Origin: Pontibaca salina
GTDB taxonomy: Bacteria > Pseudomonadota > Alphaproteobacteria > Rhodobacterales > Rhodobacteraceae
Direction of reading: 5' to 3'
DNA: 61,599 nucleotides
NCBI RefSeq assembly: GCF_016307205.1
Contig: NZ_JAEIJD010000013.1
Location: 1 to 61,599 of the forward strand
Of this stretch, positions 17,009 to 26,113 are shown piece by piece. Position numbers and translations under genes: made by a program. Positions within the stretch are counted from its first letter, which is position 1. The number at the start of each line of letters is the position of its first letter. The notes below the pieces were generated by a model. The model saw only the letters and a list, made by a program, of their open reading frames with translations, was not told the origin of the DNA and did not search any database.

Positions 17009-17580
17009 GCACGCCGCGCCAATCCAAGGCGAACCGCGCCAATGCCCAGCACAGCACCGGCCCGAAATCTGCCGCCGGCAAGCGCAAGGTGGCGCAGAAC
17101 GCAAGGCGCCACGGGCTCACCACGCCGCCGCCCTGGGATCAGGTGACAACGTGGTATCGGATCATCACCGGCAATCCGCAGGCTTTGCCGGATCTCACCA
17201 GTCAGGACCGCCGCGAGCAGGCCGCGCTGCGTCTGGCGGAAACCGAAGCGCAAGTCGAGCGCATCACCCAGGCCGAACGCGCCCATCTTATGGAGCTGCA
17301 CCAGCGGCTGGGATTGGACGCGGATCTACCGCGCGCCGCGCGGGTGCTCCAGCGCCTGACCGATCGGGGTTTGGATTATGACGACCAGGATACGATGATC
17401 CTGCTGGCGCAAGATGCCGAGGATCCGGACATTGCCGAGGCCGCCCGTTTGCTGGCGCGCACCAGCCCGACCCGGCCCGCCGCCCTGCGCCAAAAAATGA
17501 GAACCTTGAGCCGCTATCGCCGCGATGCCGAAAGCGCGCGCCGCACCGCCCGGAAGGAATGGCTGCGCTTTGCAACATGA
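17005..17580 (+). CDS. Unknown protein with ANRANAQHSTGPKSAAGKRKVAQN-type head
   Basis: A 191-residue basic protein whose first 40 residues carry the TGPKSAAGKRKVAQNARRHGL pattern, known from many uncharacterised bacterial proteins, with no assigned role. The remainder is helical: LRLAETEAQVERITQAERAHLM, then a DLPRAARVLQRLTDRGLDYDDQ part and a basic tail (RYRRDAESARRTARKEW). The charged head may bind nucleic acid (inference). The start overlaps the previous gene by four bases. A shortened piece of a related gene is fused to an integrase fragment at 31499, which ties this gene family to the mobile element. Confidence 0.75.
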   Translation: MSTPRQSKANRANAQHSTGPKSAAGKRKVAQNARRHGLTTPPPWDQVTTWYRIITGNPQALPDLTSQDRREQAALRLAETEAQVERITQAERAHLMELHQRLGLDADLPRAARVLQRLTDRGLDYDDQDTMILLAQDAEDPDIAEAARLLARTSPTRPAALRQKMRTLSRYRRDAESARRTARKEWLRFAT

Positions 17581-17674
17581 CTTTCCGGGATCAAAGCTAA
17601 ATGCCCGCATAGGCTGTTGATCGTGCTTACGTCACGATGTCAAAATTTGATTTTCCATCATTTTTAAAAACACC

Positions 17675-17690
17675 GCAAAGGCCCGTTAAC
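17675..17690 (+). repeat. GCAAAGGCCCG(A/T)TAAC repeat, copy 2
   Basis: Second copy of the 16-base motif (with T at the variable place), in the AT-rich gap of 217 bases after the unknown gene pair and about 110 bases before an integrase fragment. Confidence 0.5.
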
Positions 17691-17797
17691 ACCCGATAGC
17701 AGATCAAACCGCGCGCAATCATCGCCTCCAAGGAACCGGGGGTCACAGAGGACCGGCAACGGCGGATTAATTACGCCCCGCAACGCCGGCGACATTA

Positions 17798-17963
17798 CAG
17801 CCAGTCTGATACGAGTCCGCCCGCCCTCTGTGAAATGAACACCACACGCCCAAAACCTGCCGAGTCGGCCTTGTTGCGCCGGATCAGAACCCCCTGCGTG
17901 CCGTCGGCGCGAAACTCGATATCGTCGACGGTGAGAGCGACCAGCTCGGATCGGCGGGCGAGC
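17798..17963 (-). pseudogene. Tyrosine integrase fragment
   Basis: Matches the intact integrase gene at 14958-15121 at high identity, covering the stretch around DDIEFRADGT and IRRNKAD up to the catalytic arginine, with a few substitutions. The rest of the gene is absent. It faces the intact parDE pair across 208 bases that hold no gene. Confidence 0.85.
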
Positions 17964-18171
17964 GGGGCCGAGCGGCGATCATTTGATCGCTCACGCACAG
18001 CATTCAGATGCTGTGGTTTATGTTGTCCTCGCGCTTGCGGGCCGTCACATGGCCGAGACTGCAGATAATTTAGACGCTACCGATGCTCGGCATCCGGAAA
18101 GCGCCGCCTCTTGTTGTTTCGCGTTCGTTTTTGGTTATATTGAATATACGAGAGGTAAAAGGTGTTGCGCT

Positions 18172-18426
18172 ATGTCCCGAACGACCACAATGACAGTCCG
18201 CCTTGGGGGAGCCCTGAGTGACTTTGTGTCGGCCAATGTCGGCGATGATGGGTCCTATGAGAATGTCAGTGAGTACATCCGAGATTTGATCCGGCGTGAC
18301 AAAGAGAGGGCGGAACAGGTGGCCTTCAACCGCCTGAAGGCTGAGTTGACCCATGCCTTCGCGGCCCCGGAAGACACGTATCAGCCGCTGACCGCAGCCG
18401 AGGTGATCGCGCGGAACCGGGCCTGA
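18172..18426 (+). CDS. parD: ParD-type antitoxin
   Basis: An 84-residue antitoxin. The first part (TTTMTVRLGGALSDFVSANV) is the ribbon-helix-helix DNA-binding fold, followed by the conserved SEYIRDLIRRD and the toxin-covering tail ending TAAEVIARNRA. It neutralises ParE and represses the operon. The ATG at 18172 follows AGAGGTAAAAGGTG; a longer frame from 17983 has no support. The toxin gene follows after four bases. This is the one intact pair among three copies in the window. Confidence 0.92.
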   Translation: MSRTTTMTVRLGGALSDFVSANVGDDGSYENVSEYIRDLIRRDKERAEQVAFNRLKAELTHAFAAPEDTYQPLTAAEVIARNRA

Positions 18427-18430
18427 TCGG

Positions 18431-18748
18431 GTGGCCACCATCCGTATCCAGGACGGCGCGTCCTACCGTCTTGATGACATTTATCGCTATACCCGCGACA
18501 GATGGGGTGGCGAGCAGGCCGAGACATATATCACTGGCTTGTTCGCAGCCTTCGAGAAGATCACCACCCATGGCGTGGCATCAAAGCCGATCCCGGCCGA
18601 GTTCGGCGTCGAGGGGTTTTTCTTTCGCTTCGAGCGCCATTTCGTCTACTGGCGCCATCTCTCGAATGGCGACATCGGGATCGTGACCATCCTGCACGAG
18701 CGCATGCATCAGATCGACCGTTTTCGGGATGACTTCGGGCTCGGCTGA
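18431..18748 (+). CDS. parE: ParE/RelE-type toxin
   Basis: A 105-residue toxin of the ParE branch, which poisons DNA gyrase. It shows YRLDDIYRYTRDRWG, AFEKITTHG, FFFRFERHFVYWRHL and GDIGIVTILHERMHQIDRF, the ordered core of the family, and no frameshift. GTG start four bases after parD, so translation is coupled. Compare the frameshifted copy at 6664, which shares most of the DNA sequence. Confidence 0.92.
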   Translation: MATIRIQDGASYRLDDIYRYTRDRWGGEQAETYITGLFAAFEKITTHGVASKPIPAEFGVEGFFFRFERHFVYWRHLSNGDIGIVTILHERMHQIDRFRDDFGLG

Positions 18749-18845
18749 TTTTCCAATGAGCGTCAGATTTGCGCAGGACTTCGCATCTGCCGCGCCGGGG
18801 GCAAACACTGACAGGGGAGCAGGTTGGCCAGCTGCGTCACTTCCA

Positions 18846-18900
18846 GCGCCAGAAAACAATCGCGGGCCATTTTTCTTTTTAGTTCAAAAGGGATTAAGCG
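18846..18900 (+). repeat. tRNA-Ser 3'-end-like repeat, shortened copy 2
   Basis: CGCCAGAAAACAATCGCG followed by a shortened terminator-like part (GGCCATTTTTCTTTTT) and AGTTCAAAAGGGATTAAG matches the repeats at 8360 and 26114 but lacks the hairpin core. It lies between parDE and the MFS gene and may mark the boundary of a second inserted unit. Confidence 0.6.
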
Positions 18901-19104
18901 AAGCCATCCGACGTCCGGAGACCAGCCGTTGGGACGGAATGGGTCTTTGGATATCCAGCGTCTCCTTTCACCCACCCTGCCCCAAATCGAAACCTATGCA
19001 AATCCTCTGGTTCTACAAATACGCGCCGAGAGCTGATTGCGCCGCAGTTGAAGCAGCTGTAAGCGTCCGCGCCTCGCAGATGGCCGCGATAAATTAGCTC
19101 CGCC

Positions 19105-20559
19105 TTACGCGCGGTCCCGCAGATCCTTGAGCGCAACGAAGAGCGCGAGAAGAACCACAAGTGCGATCAGGCCAAACCCGACAGCCATCGCCATTGCCCA
19201 GGACGCCACCGCAAGCACGTAAAAGGTCGCGGCGGTGATGATCGCAATTCCGACAGCGGTGCCGATCCGCTGGCCGGTCTGCATGATCGCCCCCGAACTG
19301 CCGGCATAGTCCAGAGGCACATCTGCCAGGGTCAGAGTCTGGTTCGGGCTGATCACCGTTCCTTGCGCCAGGCCGATGAATGACAGCGAAACCATCAGCC
19401 ACCAGATGCTCAGATGGTCCGTTTCGTGCAGGATCACGACGATGATACTCAGAGCGAGGCCGAAAAGTGCCAGCAGCAAACCGCTTATGACCAGTTTGCG
19501 GCCAAGCCGTGCGACCCGCTTCCCGGCCCAATGGGCGGCATAGGCCGAGAGCAAGGCTGCGGGAATTCCGAAGGTCGCGGATTGCAGCGCGGTCTTGCCA
19601 TCCCCCTCCTGCACATAGAGCGCGACCAGAACCCACACACTGGTTATCCCCAGGAAATAAAGCGCCATGATCGTGATACCATTGGTGTAGCTGCGCGTTG
19701 AAAAGATCTTGAGATCAACCATCGGGCTGAGACCCAGACGGCTATAGCGCCGCTCCCATCTGACCCAGAGCCAGACCAATAGGAGGCTGATCGGCAGCAG
19801 CAGCCAGACGCCCGCGCTGCCGCTTCCCTCAACGAAAGGAAACAGAAAGGCGAACACCGCCAATCCCAAAAGCCCCGCCCCAACCGGATCGAGCGAGCGC
19901 AAACCGCTGCCCGTGCGGGGGAGGCGGAGGATCAAAGGGCGCGGAAACCACAGCAGCCCCAATATGATGACGATGAGACCGATCGGAACATTCACGAGAA
20001 ACGTTAGCCGCCACCCCAATTCGGGTCCGCCAAGTTCGATCAGCAAGCCGCCCAAGACCGGGCCGATGGCCACGGAAAAGCCGACAGTGGTGCCGAAATA
20101 GCCAAAAGCGCGGCCGCGCGCATCGCCCCGAAAATAGTGCTGGATCATCCCCAGGCCCTGCGGGTTGAGCAGCCCTGAGCCGATGCCCTGCACGAACCGC
20201 GCGGTGTTCAGCCATCTGGCATCAGGGGCCAGGCCCGCCGCGACCGAGGCCGCGGTAAAGAGGCTCACCCCGATAAGAAACAACCCGCCGCGGCCCATGA
20301 TATCACCGGCCCGGCCCGCGGCCACGAGGACCACACCAAAGGTCAGCGCATAGCCTGACAACACCCATTGCAGATCAGATTGCGTCGCCCCAAGGCCTTG
20401 TCGGATCGACGGTAAGGCCACGTTGACGATGCTGACGCCGATCAGCGTCATGAAAATCGTGATCAGAAGCACGAAAAGGATGCGCCATCTTACCGGGTCT
20501 TTGGTCGGATCGGATTGAGACCCTGTGGCCGCGCTCCCGTCCATCACCGAGGAACTCAT
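19105..20559 (-). CDS. MFS drug/solute exporter, DHA2 (14-TMS) family
   Basis: A 484-residue transporter of the EmrB/QacA type with about 14 membrane segments. The first helix has FMTLIGVSIVNVALPSI, typical of this family, followed by the LQWVLSGYALTFGVVLVAAGRAGDIMGRG loop (motif A variant) and FVQGIGSGLLNPQGLGMI (motif C-like region). It would export drugs or metabolites using the proton gradient; the substrate is not evident. The ATG at 20559 is used; no regulator of the TetR or MarR type is next to it, unlike many family members. Confidence 0.9.
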   Translation of the reverse strand: MSSSVMDGSAATGSQSDPTKDPVRWRILFVLLITIFMTLIGVSIVNVALPSIRQGLGATQSDLQWVLSGYALTFGVVLVAAGRAGDIMGRGGLFLIGVSLFTAASVAAGLAPDARWLNTARFVQGIGSGLLNPQGLGMIQHYFRGDARGRAFGYFGTTVGFSVAIGPVLGGLLIELGGPELGWRLTFLVNVPIGLIVIILGLLWFPRPLILRLPRTGSGLRSLDPVGAGLLGLAVFAFLFPFVEGSGSAGVWLLLPISLLLVWLWVRWERRYSRLGLSPMVDLKIFSTRSYTNGITIMALYFLGITSVWVLVALYVQEGDGKTALQSATFGIPAALLSAYAAHWAGKRVARLGRKLVISGLLLALFGLALSIIVVILHETDHLSIWWLMVSLSFIGLAQGTVISPNQTLTLADVPLDYAGSSGAIMQTGQRIGTAVGIAIITAATFYVLAVASWAMAMAVGFGLIALVVLLALFVALKDLRDRA

Positions 20560-20601
20560 ACGTATAACCTTCCAAGCGCGCAGCAAAGCACCTGATGTAA
20601 G

Positions 20602-20808
20602 CTATGCGCCCGTCGGTTTCAATTTGCCAAACTCGGAGACGGCCGCGCCCGTATGACCCGCGCTGGCCTGGTCGCAGATCTCGACGTGAATGGTCCGGCC
20701 TGCGAGGGCCATATCCAGCGCTCTCTCCCAACGCCTAAGATTGCCCTGGCTTGTCTTAAGCTGATCCCGGCTCTTGTGTGACAAGAGAGCCAGCGCGCGC
20801 CACGCCAT
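20602..20808 (-). CDS. Possible small protein, unrecognised
   Basis: A 68-residue open frame with no recognised domain; ends in the tandem-hairpin region at its 5' side. It lies upstream of the MFS gene on the same strand. It may be the tail of a broken gene, since the hairpin region covers its beginning. Weak support. Confidence 0.2.
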   Translation of the reverse strand: MAWRALALLSHKSRDQLKTSQGNLRRWERALDMALAGRTIHVEICDQASAGHTGAAVSEFGKLKPTGA

Positions 20809-20824
20809 TTATGGCGCGCGCTGG
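20771..20824. terminator. Two tandem hairpins, one with 13-bp perfect stem
   Basis: CTCTTG-N5-CAAGAG (20771-20787) is followed by a 13-base perfect stem CCAGCGCGCGCCA / TGGCGCGCGCTGG (20790-20802 and 20812-20824) with a 9-base loop. There is no T tract. It looks like a strong bidirectional stop or the end of a mobile element. Confidence 0.5.
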
Positions 20825-20967
20825 CGGCGGCTGGATCGTCACGGGCTTGGTCGTGAGGGACCGTTTTAGAGTGTGATCAGCCGTCGTCTTCGCCTGAGGC
20901 CTGAACGGATACAGAGCGGCGTGAAGCCCTCTACGACAAGCGTAGGACAGTGAAGATGAACAAGGAT

Positions 20968-21231
20968 AGCCTGCTCGATAAGGGCCGGGTGATCCTGCCC
21001 GTGGAATATGTCGACGGCCTCGCCGATGGGGGCACGCTGGTGCACGAATATGTGCACACGCTTCAGGCCTCGCGCGACGACGAGGGCGCGCATTGGCTCA
21101 ACGAGATGGTGGCGACCGCCATCGGCTCGGCCTGGGTGCGCAAGCGGACCGGGCAGGACGAGGTTTATGAGCCGAAATACTCAATGGTTCTCGACCGCGA
21201 GTTCTGGGCGGAGAACGACAATCCGGGCTAC
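20968..21231 (+). pseudogene. Fragment of the secreted HExxH protein gene
   Basis: About 264 bases nearly identical (about 96 percent by eye) to 29698-29961, the HExxH core of the secreted protein at 29332, including HEYVHTLQ and NEMVATAIG. Signal peptide and the rest of the gene are missing; the fragment is fused at its 3' side to an IS66 transposase tail. Confidence 0.88.
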
Positions 21232-21350
21232 CTCAAAACAATGCTGGCGGCGATTGCCAACGGTCATCCCCAAAGCTGCAGCGACGACCTACTGCCGTGG
21301 AACTTTGTGCCGTCAAACTAAGCAGCCGGTGCCAGTCAGCGAACGCTTAC
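21229..21350 (+). mobile_element. IS66-family right-end remnant
   Basis: The frame continues as AAIANGHPQSCSDDLLPWNF, which has the shape of the C-terminal end of an IS66 transposase (usually ...DELLPWNW), and 29 bases after its stop the sequence reads CGCTTAC (ending 21350), the complement of the GTAAGCG IS66 terminal repeat. Only the last 120 bases of the element remain. Confidence 0.6.
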
Positions 21351-21679
21351 GTTCGGGCTGACGATCCACAGAAAAAGAATGCAGGCATCATTATCGGCGC
21401 AGGCCTCTGCACGACCGATCCAAGTGATGGCACGATGGCTGCACCTCCCAGATGGTTCGCAATAAAGGCCGGCTGTCCCAACGGCCCTATTCTAACGTAG
21501 GGGGCGCTGCCGCGTTGTCATCGAAACGGGAATTTGACCCTGACCAGATCATATTTCGAGGCGGGGGATTGGGCGATGTTGATGTCGAAACTTCTGACGC
21601 GACACACCTCTGGCAATCTTGCACATCGGTTTTGGCGGCATATCATGGCCATGAGCACGCACGATCAAGGGATTGCTAA

Positions 21680-22225
21680 ATGAAATTGTTTCAAACGCCT
21701 ATCCTCACCGCAATCGGACTTACTCTCTGTGTGGGGCAAGCTGCACTGGCTCAAACCGATACAACGCCGGTGGGGGCAGTCGATGCCACGATCGATGGAA
21801 TGTCTTATTCCGGCGAAACACTCGACGTGGCATCCGAGGGGACATCAACCGCCGAGCTCCGGTCTTTCGGCCCAATGACTTCGATTTCGATCCAGGCTCA
21901 CGATCCAAAAGCCGAAAACATCATGCACAACGTACTGGGGATCGAAGTGTCCCTGATGGGAAGCGAGACTCCGGTATCTATCATGGATGCGTCGGTTTCA
22001 TGGTGGCCAGAGGGAATGAGAAGTCCCTTCTATCTCAGCGAAGACAGCGGGACGGCTCCCGAGATAGTCTTTGACACTCTTTCTCTGGAAAACGAGAACC
22101 CCGCTGCCCGGGGGAGTTTCTCGGCTGTCGTTTGCCGCAAGGAGGGCATGTTTTCAGATTCTGACCTGAACGATTGTCTGGTGGTTGACGGAAGGTTCGA
22201 CACCGCTTTGCGAAAAGCCGATTAA
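21680..22225 (+). CDS. Secreted protein of unknown function
   Basis: A 181-residue protein with a signal peptide (LTAIGLTLCVGQAALAQ, cut near residue 25). The mature part is acidic and looks beta-rich: it has no membrane segment and two Cys residues late in the chain (VVCRKEG and NDCLVVDG) that could form a disulfide. No family recognised. It is followed after 95 bases by the large metallopeptidase gene on the same strand, so the two may be co-transcribed, and it could be an inhibitor or partner (inference). Confidence 0.7.
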   Translation: MKLFQTPILTAIGLTLCVGQAALAQTDTTPVGAVDATIDGMSYSGETLDVASEGTSTAELRSFGPMTSISIQAHDPKAENIMHNVLGIEVSLMGSETPVSIMDASVSWWPEGMRSPFYLSEDSGTAPEIVFDTLSLENENPAARGSFSAVVCRKEGMFSDSDLNDCLVVDGRFDTALRKAD

Positions 22226-22320
22226 GGCGGAGAAGTATCTTTGGGCGCGACGTCATCGGTCCGCCGGACCAGAGACCACGCCGAGCGGCGTAATCTAGCC
22301 GACTGGAATGAGGGGAAGAA

Positions 22321-25300
22321 ATGCCAAGAATCGGACAGATCTATGTGCTCATTTGCGCGTTTGTGTTGCAGAACTTTGCAGTCGTCCCGCAAGGCGAGGC
22401 GCAGATAACCGATTCCAACGCCCCCTACGAGGATGCCTACGACGTTCAGACCCGCGGCGAACTGGTCGGCGCATGGCATGGCACCATCAGTGGCAGTTCG
22501 ATATCGCAGGGTGATGGGCAGATGGCCGGACAGGCGGTTTTCGTGCAGCGCGGCTATGAGGGACGCAACACTTTTGCCGTTGTCCTTCATGACCATCGTC
22601 ATCGTAACGGGCTGGATTATTCCGAGATCGCTATTGGAAACATCCCCTGTGGCCCGGACGATGGGGACCTAAAAGCTGTTGATCCGGTCGAGCTGCAGAA
22701 TGCACCGGAGGGATTTGCCTCGGTGCGTTTTATCAATCATCTGGCCGACACCCGCCGCAACGATTTCGAAGTCGGGGTCGGCGGGTGGTATGGAGCTGAA
22801 CTGGACCGTCCGGTCAGCCTTCTGACCCGCTGGAGCGATGACGGCTTTACCTTGAAGCTGACCGGCCCGTTCGCTTCACTCGTCGCGCCCGTTCGCAGCC
22901 ACACGTTCGACTATGAGCGCCAACGCGAAACCTATCTTGATCACATTCATCTGGACGTGGAATTCACGCTTGAGATCGGCCCGGAGACACAGGCCGCGTT
23001 CGACTCGACGCTCTGCAAGGAGCCGGAAGTCTTTGAGGTGATCGATACCACGCCGAGGCATGGGCGCGAAAACGTGATCCTTGAGGGGGCGGATTTCTTC
23101 ATCGAATTCAGCGACGCGGTTGCACAGAGCAGTCTTGATTCCAGCACGGTCACCATGACCACGCGGGATCCGAAAGACGGGTTCATCTTTGTCGATCTCG
23201 AACTCGCACTCGAAGACGAACACGGCGTTGAAGACGGCAGGTCGCTACGTATCATGCCGCGCGAACCGCTTCGCTCGGGCACGATCTACGAAATTTCGGT
23301 TGCCGGCGGCGAGACCGGCCTGCGGGGAAGCCAGCGGCAGGTTCTGGAGGCGGATTATACCTTCTCAATCTCGACCATGGTTGCCCCGGACGATCTGCGT
23401 TTCGGGATTTATCAGGTTAGCCGCAATGCGCCGCTGGTCTATGGCAAGCCCGCCGCTGCGCGTATCGAGATCGAATGGGAAGAGCTTGAGGACATCCATC
23501 CCGAATGGCAGGTTCTCGACTATCCGGTTCAGGCGGCGGTGCTCGATGACCGGGACAAAACGGTATTCCCCGAGCTTCAGCGACGAATCGAACGGCCCGA
23601 CCAGTTCACCGATGAGGACCGCCGGCTGGGAGAGCACACACTGAATCTGTTTGGCTGGACCCCGTCGGAGCAGAACAATCCGCGATATTTCAGGGCCGAG
23701 ATCACCCCCGATAATCATTATCCCGCGGATTTCGAGATCGCTCCCGCAATCATTGAACAAACGCTGGATTACGCGACCCAATCTGTCGACCTGCTGACCT
23801 TCGATTATTACATCGCCGCGCATTCTGAATGGCGCGACAATATTGACATCGAACAATCCCGGCAGATTGTACAGGCGGCCCGACAAGATCAGGTGTTCGC
23901 CAACCAGATCTTGCCGGTTGCAAGAGTTAGAGGGCGTTTCAAGGGCACTTACAATCTGCAAGATACGATGTGCTCGATTCCCGGAGTAGAATGGGTCGCA
24001 TGCGAAGACGGCTTCCATTTCTGGGATAATCCAGCAAGCCAAGCCGCCGATCTCAACAATTGGAACGCTCTGGTTCGCCTGTTTCACGAGCATGTCGCAG
24101 CCCATTCGGATGCGGATATCCTGGTTTCATATCACCCGCCGAGTCTTGGGGGTTCTGGCATTGCTCGCACACCGTTCGAGCAGCCCGAGTCCCTGCATCG
24201 CCGGGGTGACGAACCCTTTTGGTTTGGGAAGCCCGACCCGCATCCGATCGACAGTCTGCATGGTGACCGGGCAGGTCAGAACACGATCATCATGAGCACT
24301 GCGACTCCTGACGATCGGATGTTCCCCGGCATCCTGCTTTATCCGCTGGTTGCGCATGAATTCGGCCATGTTTTTGGCCTGCCACATACACCCTTTGCCG
24401 AGAGCGCCCAGCACAGGCACGAGATTTGCCAGTCTGGATACAAAACCGTTGCGCCGGGAATCGACGGGATGCGCATCGCACTTGACGGAGAAAACGGCTG
24501 GCAGAAGTCGAGCGAGCATGGCAATGCGCAGACTCGTAAACCGCTCTTGAACCTGATGTTCCCATGTATTCACGAGCCGCATGTTGACTACTGGATCGAT
24601 CCGAACCAGTATAACTGGCTGATCGAACGCATGCCGGAAATGCTGCGCTACACGCGCGGGCGACGGGCCGAGGCCCCGCTGGTTTCTCGGGTTCGACTGG
24701 CACAAGTGTCGGAGCCATTGGAAGGGCCCGCCATTCGGAATGATGCCGACCCGGCTCTGCCGGCAGCCCGCTGGATCATGCTCTCGGGCATGATCGATGG
24801 AGATGAGGCAACGCTTATGCCCGCCATCGGCGTGCCACGATCGCGCCCGCCGCTATCGGGCGATGGCCCCTATGAATTGCAGGTTGAAGACGCCGCTGGT
24901 CGGATCATCGCCCGCACCTCATTGGGGCCGGGTTCGTCTGCAGAGCGCCCCTGGCCGTTCGCGGTAACGGTTCCGGTCTCGGGCGAGCCGGCGCGGATCG
25001 TTCTGCTTCGTGAAAGCGAGGTGCTGACCGAGCGCAGGGGCCATCCGGCTTTGGCACCACCGGCTGTGCGCTCCCATCTGCCGGATAAGACATATCGCGC
25101 CGGCGAAACTCTCAAGTGGGGTGACGCCTCATCCGGGGAACTGACCTATTCCGTGCGCTTCACCGCCAATGGGCGGGACTGGACCACGCTTGCTGTCCTG
25201 CTGAGCGAGCCATATTTCACGCCAGATCCAGCGACCCTGAGGCCGGGGGAAAACCCTGCTTTCGAGTTTATCGCTCATGATGGCGTTACCGAACGCGTCA

Positions 25301-26046
25301 CCCAGCTTCCGGTGCAGATCGATGTGCCGCTGGTGCCGCTGGCGGTCTGGGCGGAGGCCGAGACAGCTGCCAGCGCCAACATCGCTTTCAATGTTCCACT
25401 GGATGACAGCACATTAGGCGCCATCGCACTCGAAGCCGATGGCGAGGCCGTGCCAGCGGAAATCGCTCTCGATCCGTCTGGCATGGTCTTGCTCATTGCC
25501 CCGCAAGCGCTTGCCGATGACGTCACCTATACGGTCACCGTGGCCGAAACGCTGCGTGCGGAAGATGGCAGATCTCTGGCAGATGCGCTTTCCTTTGCCT
25601 TTAGCCCACAGTCTTCTTCGGCTGTTGGATCGGAAGCAGCACGCCATTCGGCCCAGGCTGATTACTCTGAGGTTTCCGAGAACGATGACCACAATCCCGT
25701 ATCCGCCGCCGTTGGGGTTGGCGAGATCACGTTGCAGCTGGGCGAGATGAGAACGGTCGCCGCACGCATCCTTCGATGCGAAACAGAAGACGACGGGAGT
25801 TTATTGCATCTGGAGATGGATTTCGAGACTATGCCGGGAGATCGGGTGGACGTTATCTTGTCACGGATAGATGAAACGATACTGTCTGCAGAGATGACCC
25901 TGAGTAATGGCAAGGTGATCAAGGCGGTGGGAACAGTCCAAGATGGCTGGCTTTACCAGGCATCAGGTGAACAGGTTACTGCCCGAGGCCATGTAGGTGT
26001 GGCGAGCAACCGCACGGAGTTTTCCCTGACAGGTGAATGCCCTTGA
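22321..26046 (+). CDS. Large secreted metzincin-like metallopeptidase with SbsA/Big_5 domains
   Basis: A 1241-residue exported protein (signal peptide IYVLICAFVLQNFAVVPQGEA). The zinc site HEFGHVFGLPH at residues 679-689 is the full HExxHxxGxxH metzincin signature; LLNLMFPC about 60 residues later could supply the Met-turn. Two Big_5/SbsA-like domains are seen: one before the peptidase (DTTPRHGRENVILEGADFF to DYTFSIST, about residues 240-355) and one near the C terminus (ANIAFNVPLDDSTLG to ALSFAFSPQ, about 1020-1100). Another part (SHLPDKTYRAGETLKWGD) looks like a further beta domain. Substrate and host role unknown. It ends 68 bases before the tRNA-like repeat, at the edge of the accessory region. 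Confidence 0.8.
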   Translation: MPRIGQIYVLICAFVLQNFAVVPQGEAQITDSNAPYEDAYDVQTRGELVGAWHGTISGSSISQGDGQMAGQAVFVQRGYEGRNTFAVVLHDHRHRNGLDYSEIAIGNIPCGPDDGDLKAVDPVELQNAPEGFASVRFINHLADTRRNDFEVGVGGWYGAELDRPVSLLTRWSDDGFTLKLTGPFASLVAPVRSHTFDYERQRETYLDHIHLDVEFTLEIGPETQAAFDSTLCKEPEVFEVIDTTPRHGRENVILEGADFFIEFSDAVAQSSLDSSTVTMTTRDPKDGFIFVDLELALEDEHGVEDGRSLRIMPREPLRSGTIYEISVAGGETGLRGSQRQVLEADYTFSISTMVAPDDLRFGIYQVSRNAPLVYGKPAAARIEIEWEELEDIHPEWQVLDYPVQAAVLDDRDKTVFPELQRRIERPDQFTDEDRRLGEHTLNLFGWTPSEQNNPRYFRAEITPDNHYPADFEIAPAIIEQTLDYATQSVDLLTFDYYIAAHSEWRDNIDIEQSRQIVQAARQDQVFANQILPVARVRGRFKGTYNLQDTMCSIPGVEWVACEDGFHFWDNPASQAADLNNWNALVRLFHEHVAAHSDADILVSYHPPSLGGSGIARTPFEQPESLHRRGDEPFWFGKPDPHPIDSLHGDRAGQNTIIMSTATPDDRMFPGILLYPLVAHEFGHVFGLPHTPFAESAQHRHEICQSGYKTVAPGIDGMRIALDGENGWQKSSEHGNAQTRKPLLNLMFPCIHEPHVDYWIDPNQYNWLIERMPEMLRYTRGRRAEAPLVSRVRLAQVSEPLEGPAIRNDADPALPAARWIMLSGMIDGDEATLMPAIGVPRSRPPLSGDGPYELQVEDAAGRIIARTSLGPGSSAERPWPFAVTVPVSGEPARIVLLRESEVLTERRGHPALAPPAVRSHLPDKTYRAGETLKWGDASSGELTYSVRFTANGRDWTTLAVLLSEPYFTPDPATLRPGENPAFEFIAHDGVTERVTQLPVQIDVPLVPLAVWAEAETAASANIAFNVPLDDSTLGAIALEADGEAVPAEIALDPSGMVLLIAPQALADDVTYTVTVAETLRAEDGRSLADALSFAFSPQSSSAVGSEAARHSAQADYSEVSENDDHNPVSAAVGVGEITLQLGEMRTVAARILRCETEDDGSLLHLEMDFETMPGDRVDVILSRIDETILSAEMTLSNGKVIKAVGTVQDGWLYQASGEQVTARGHVGVASNRTEFSLTGECP

Positions 26047-26113
26047 TGCTCAAGGATCTTCCGCTCAAGAAACAGAGCCATTGGGCCTAGAGAAGGTTGG
26101 ATATCAGCCCCAT

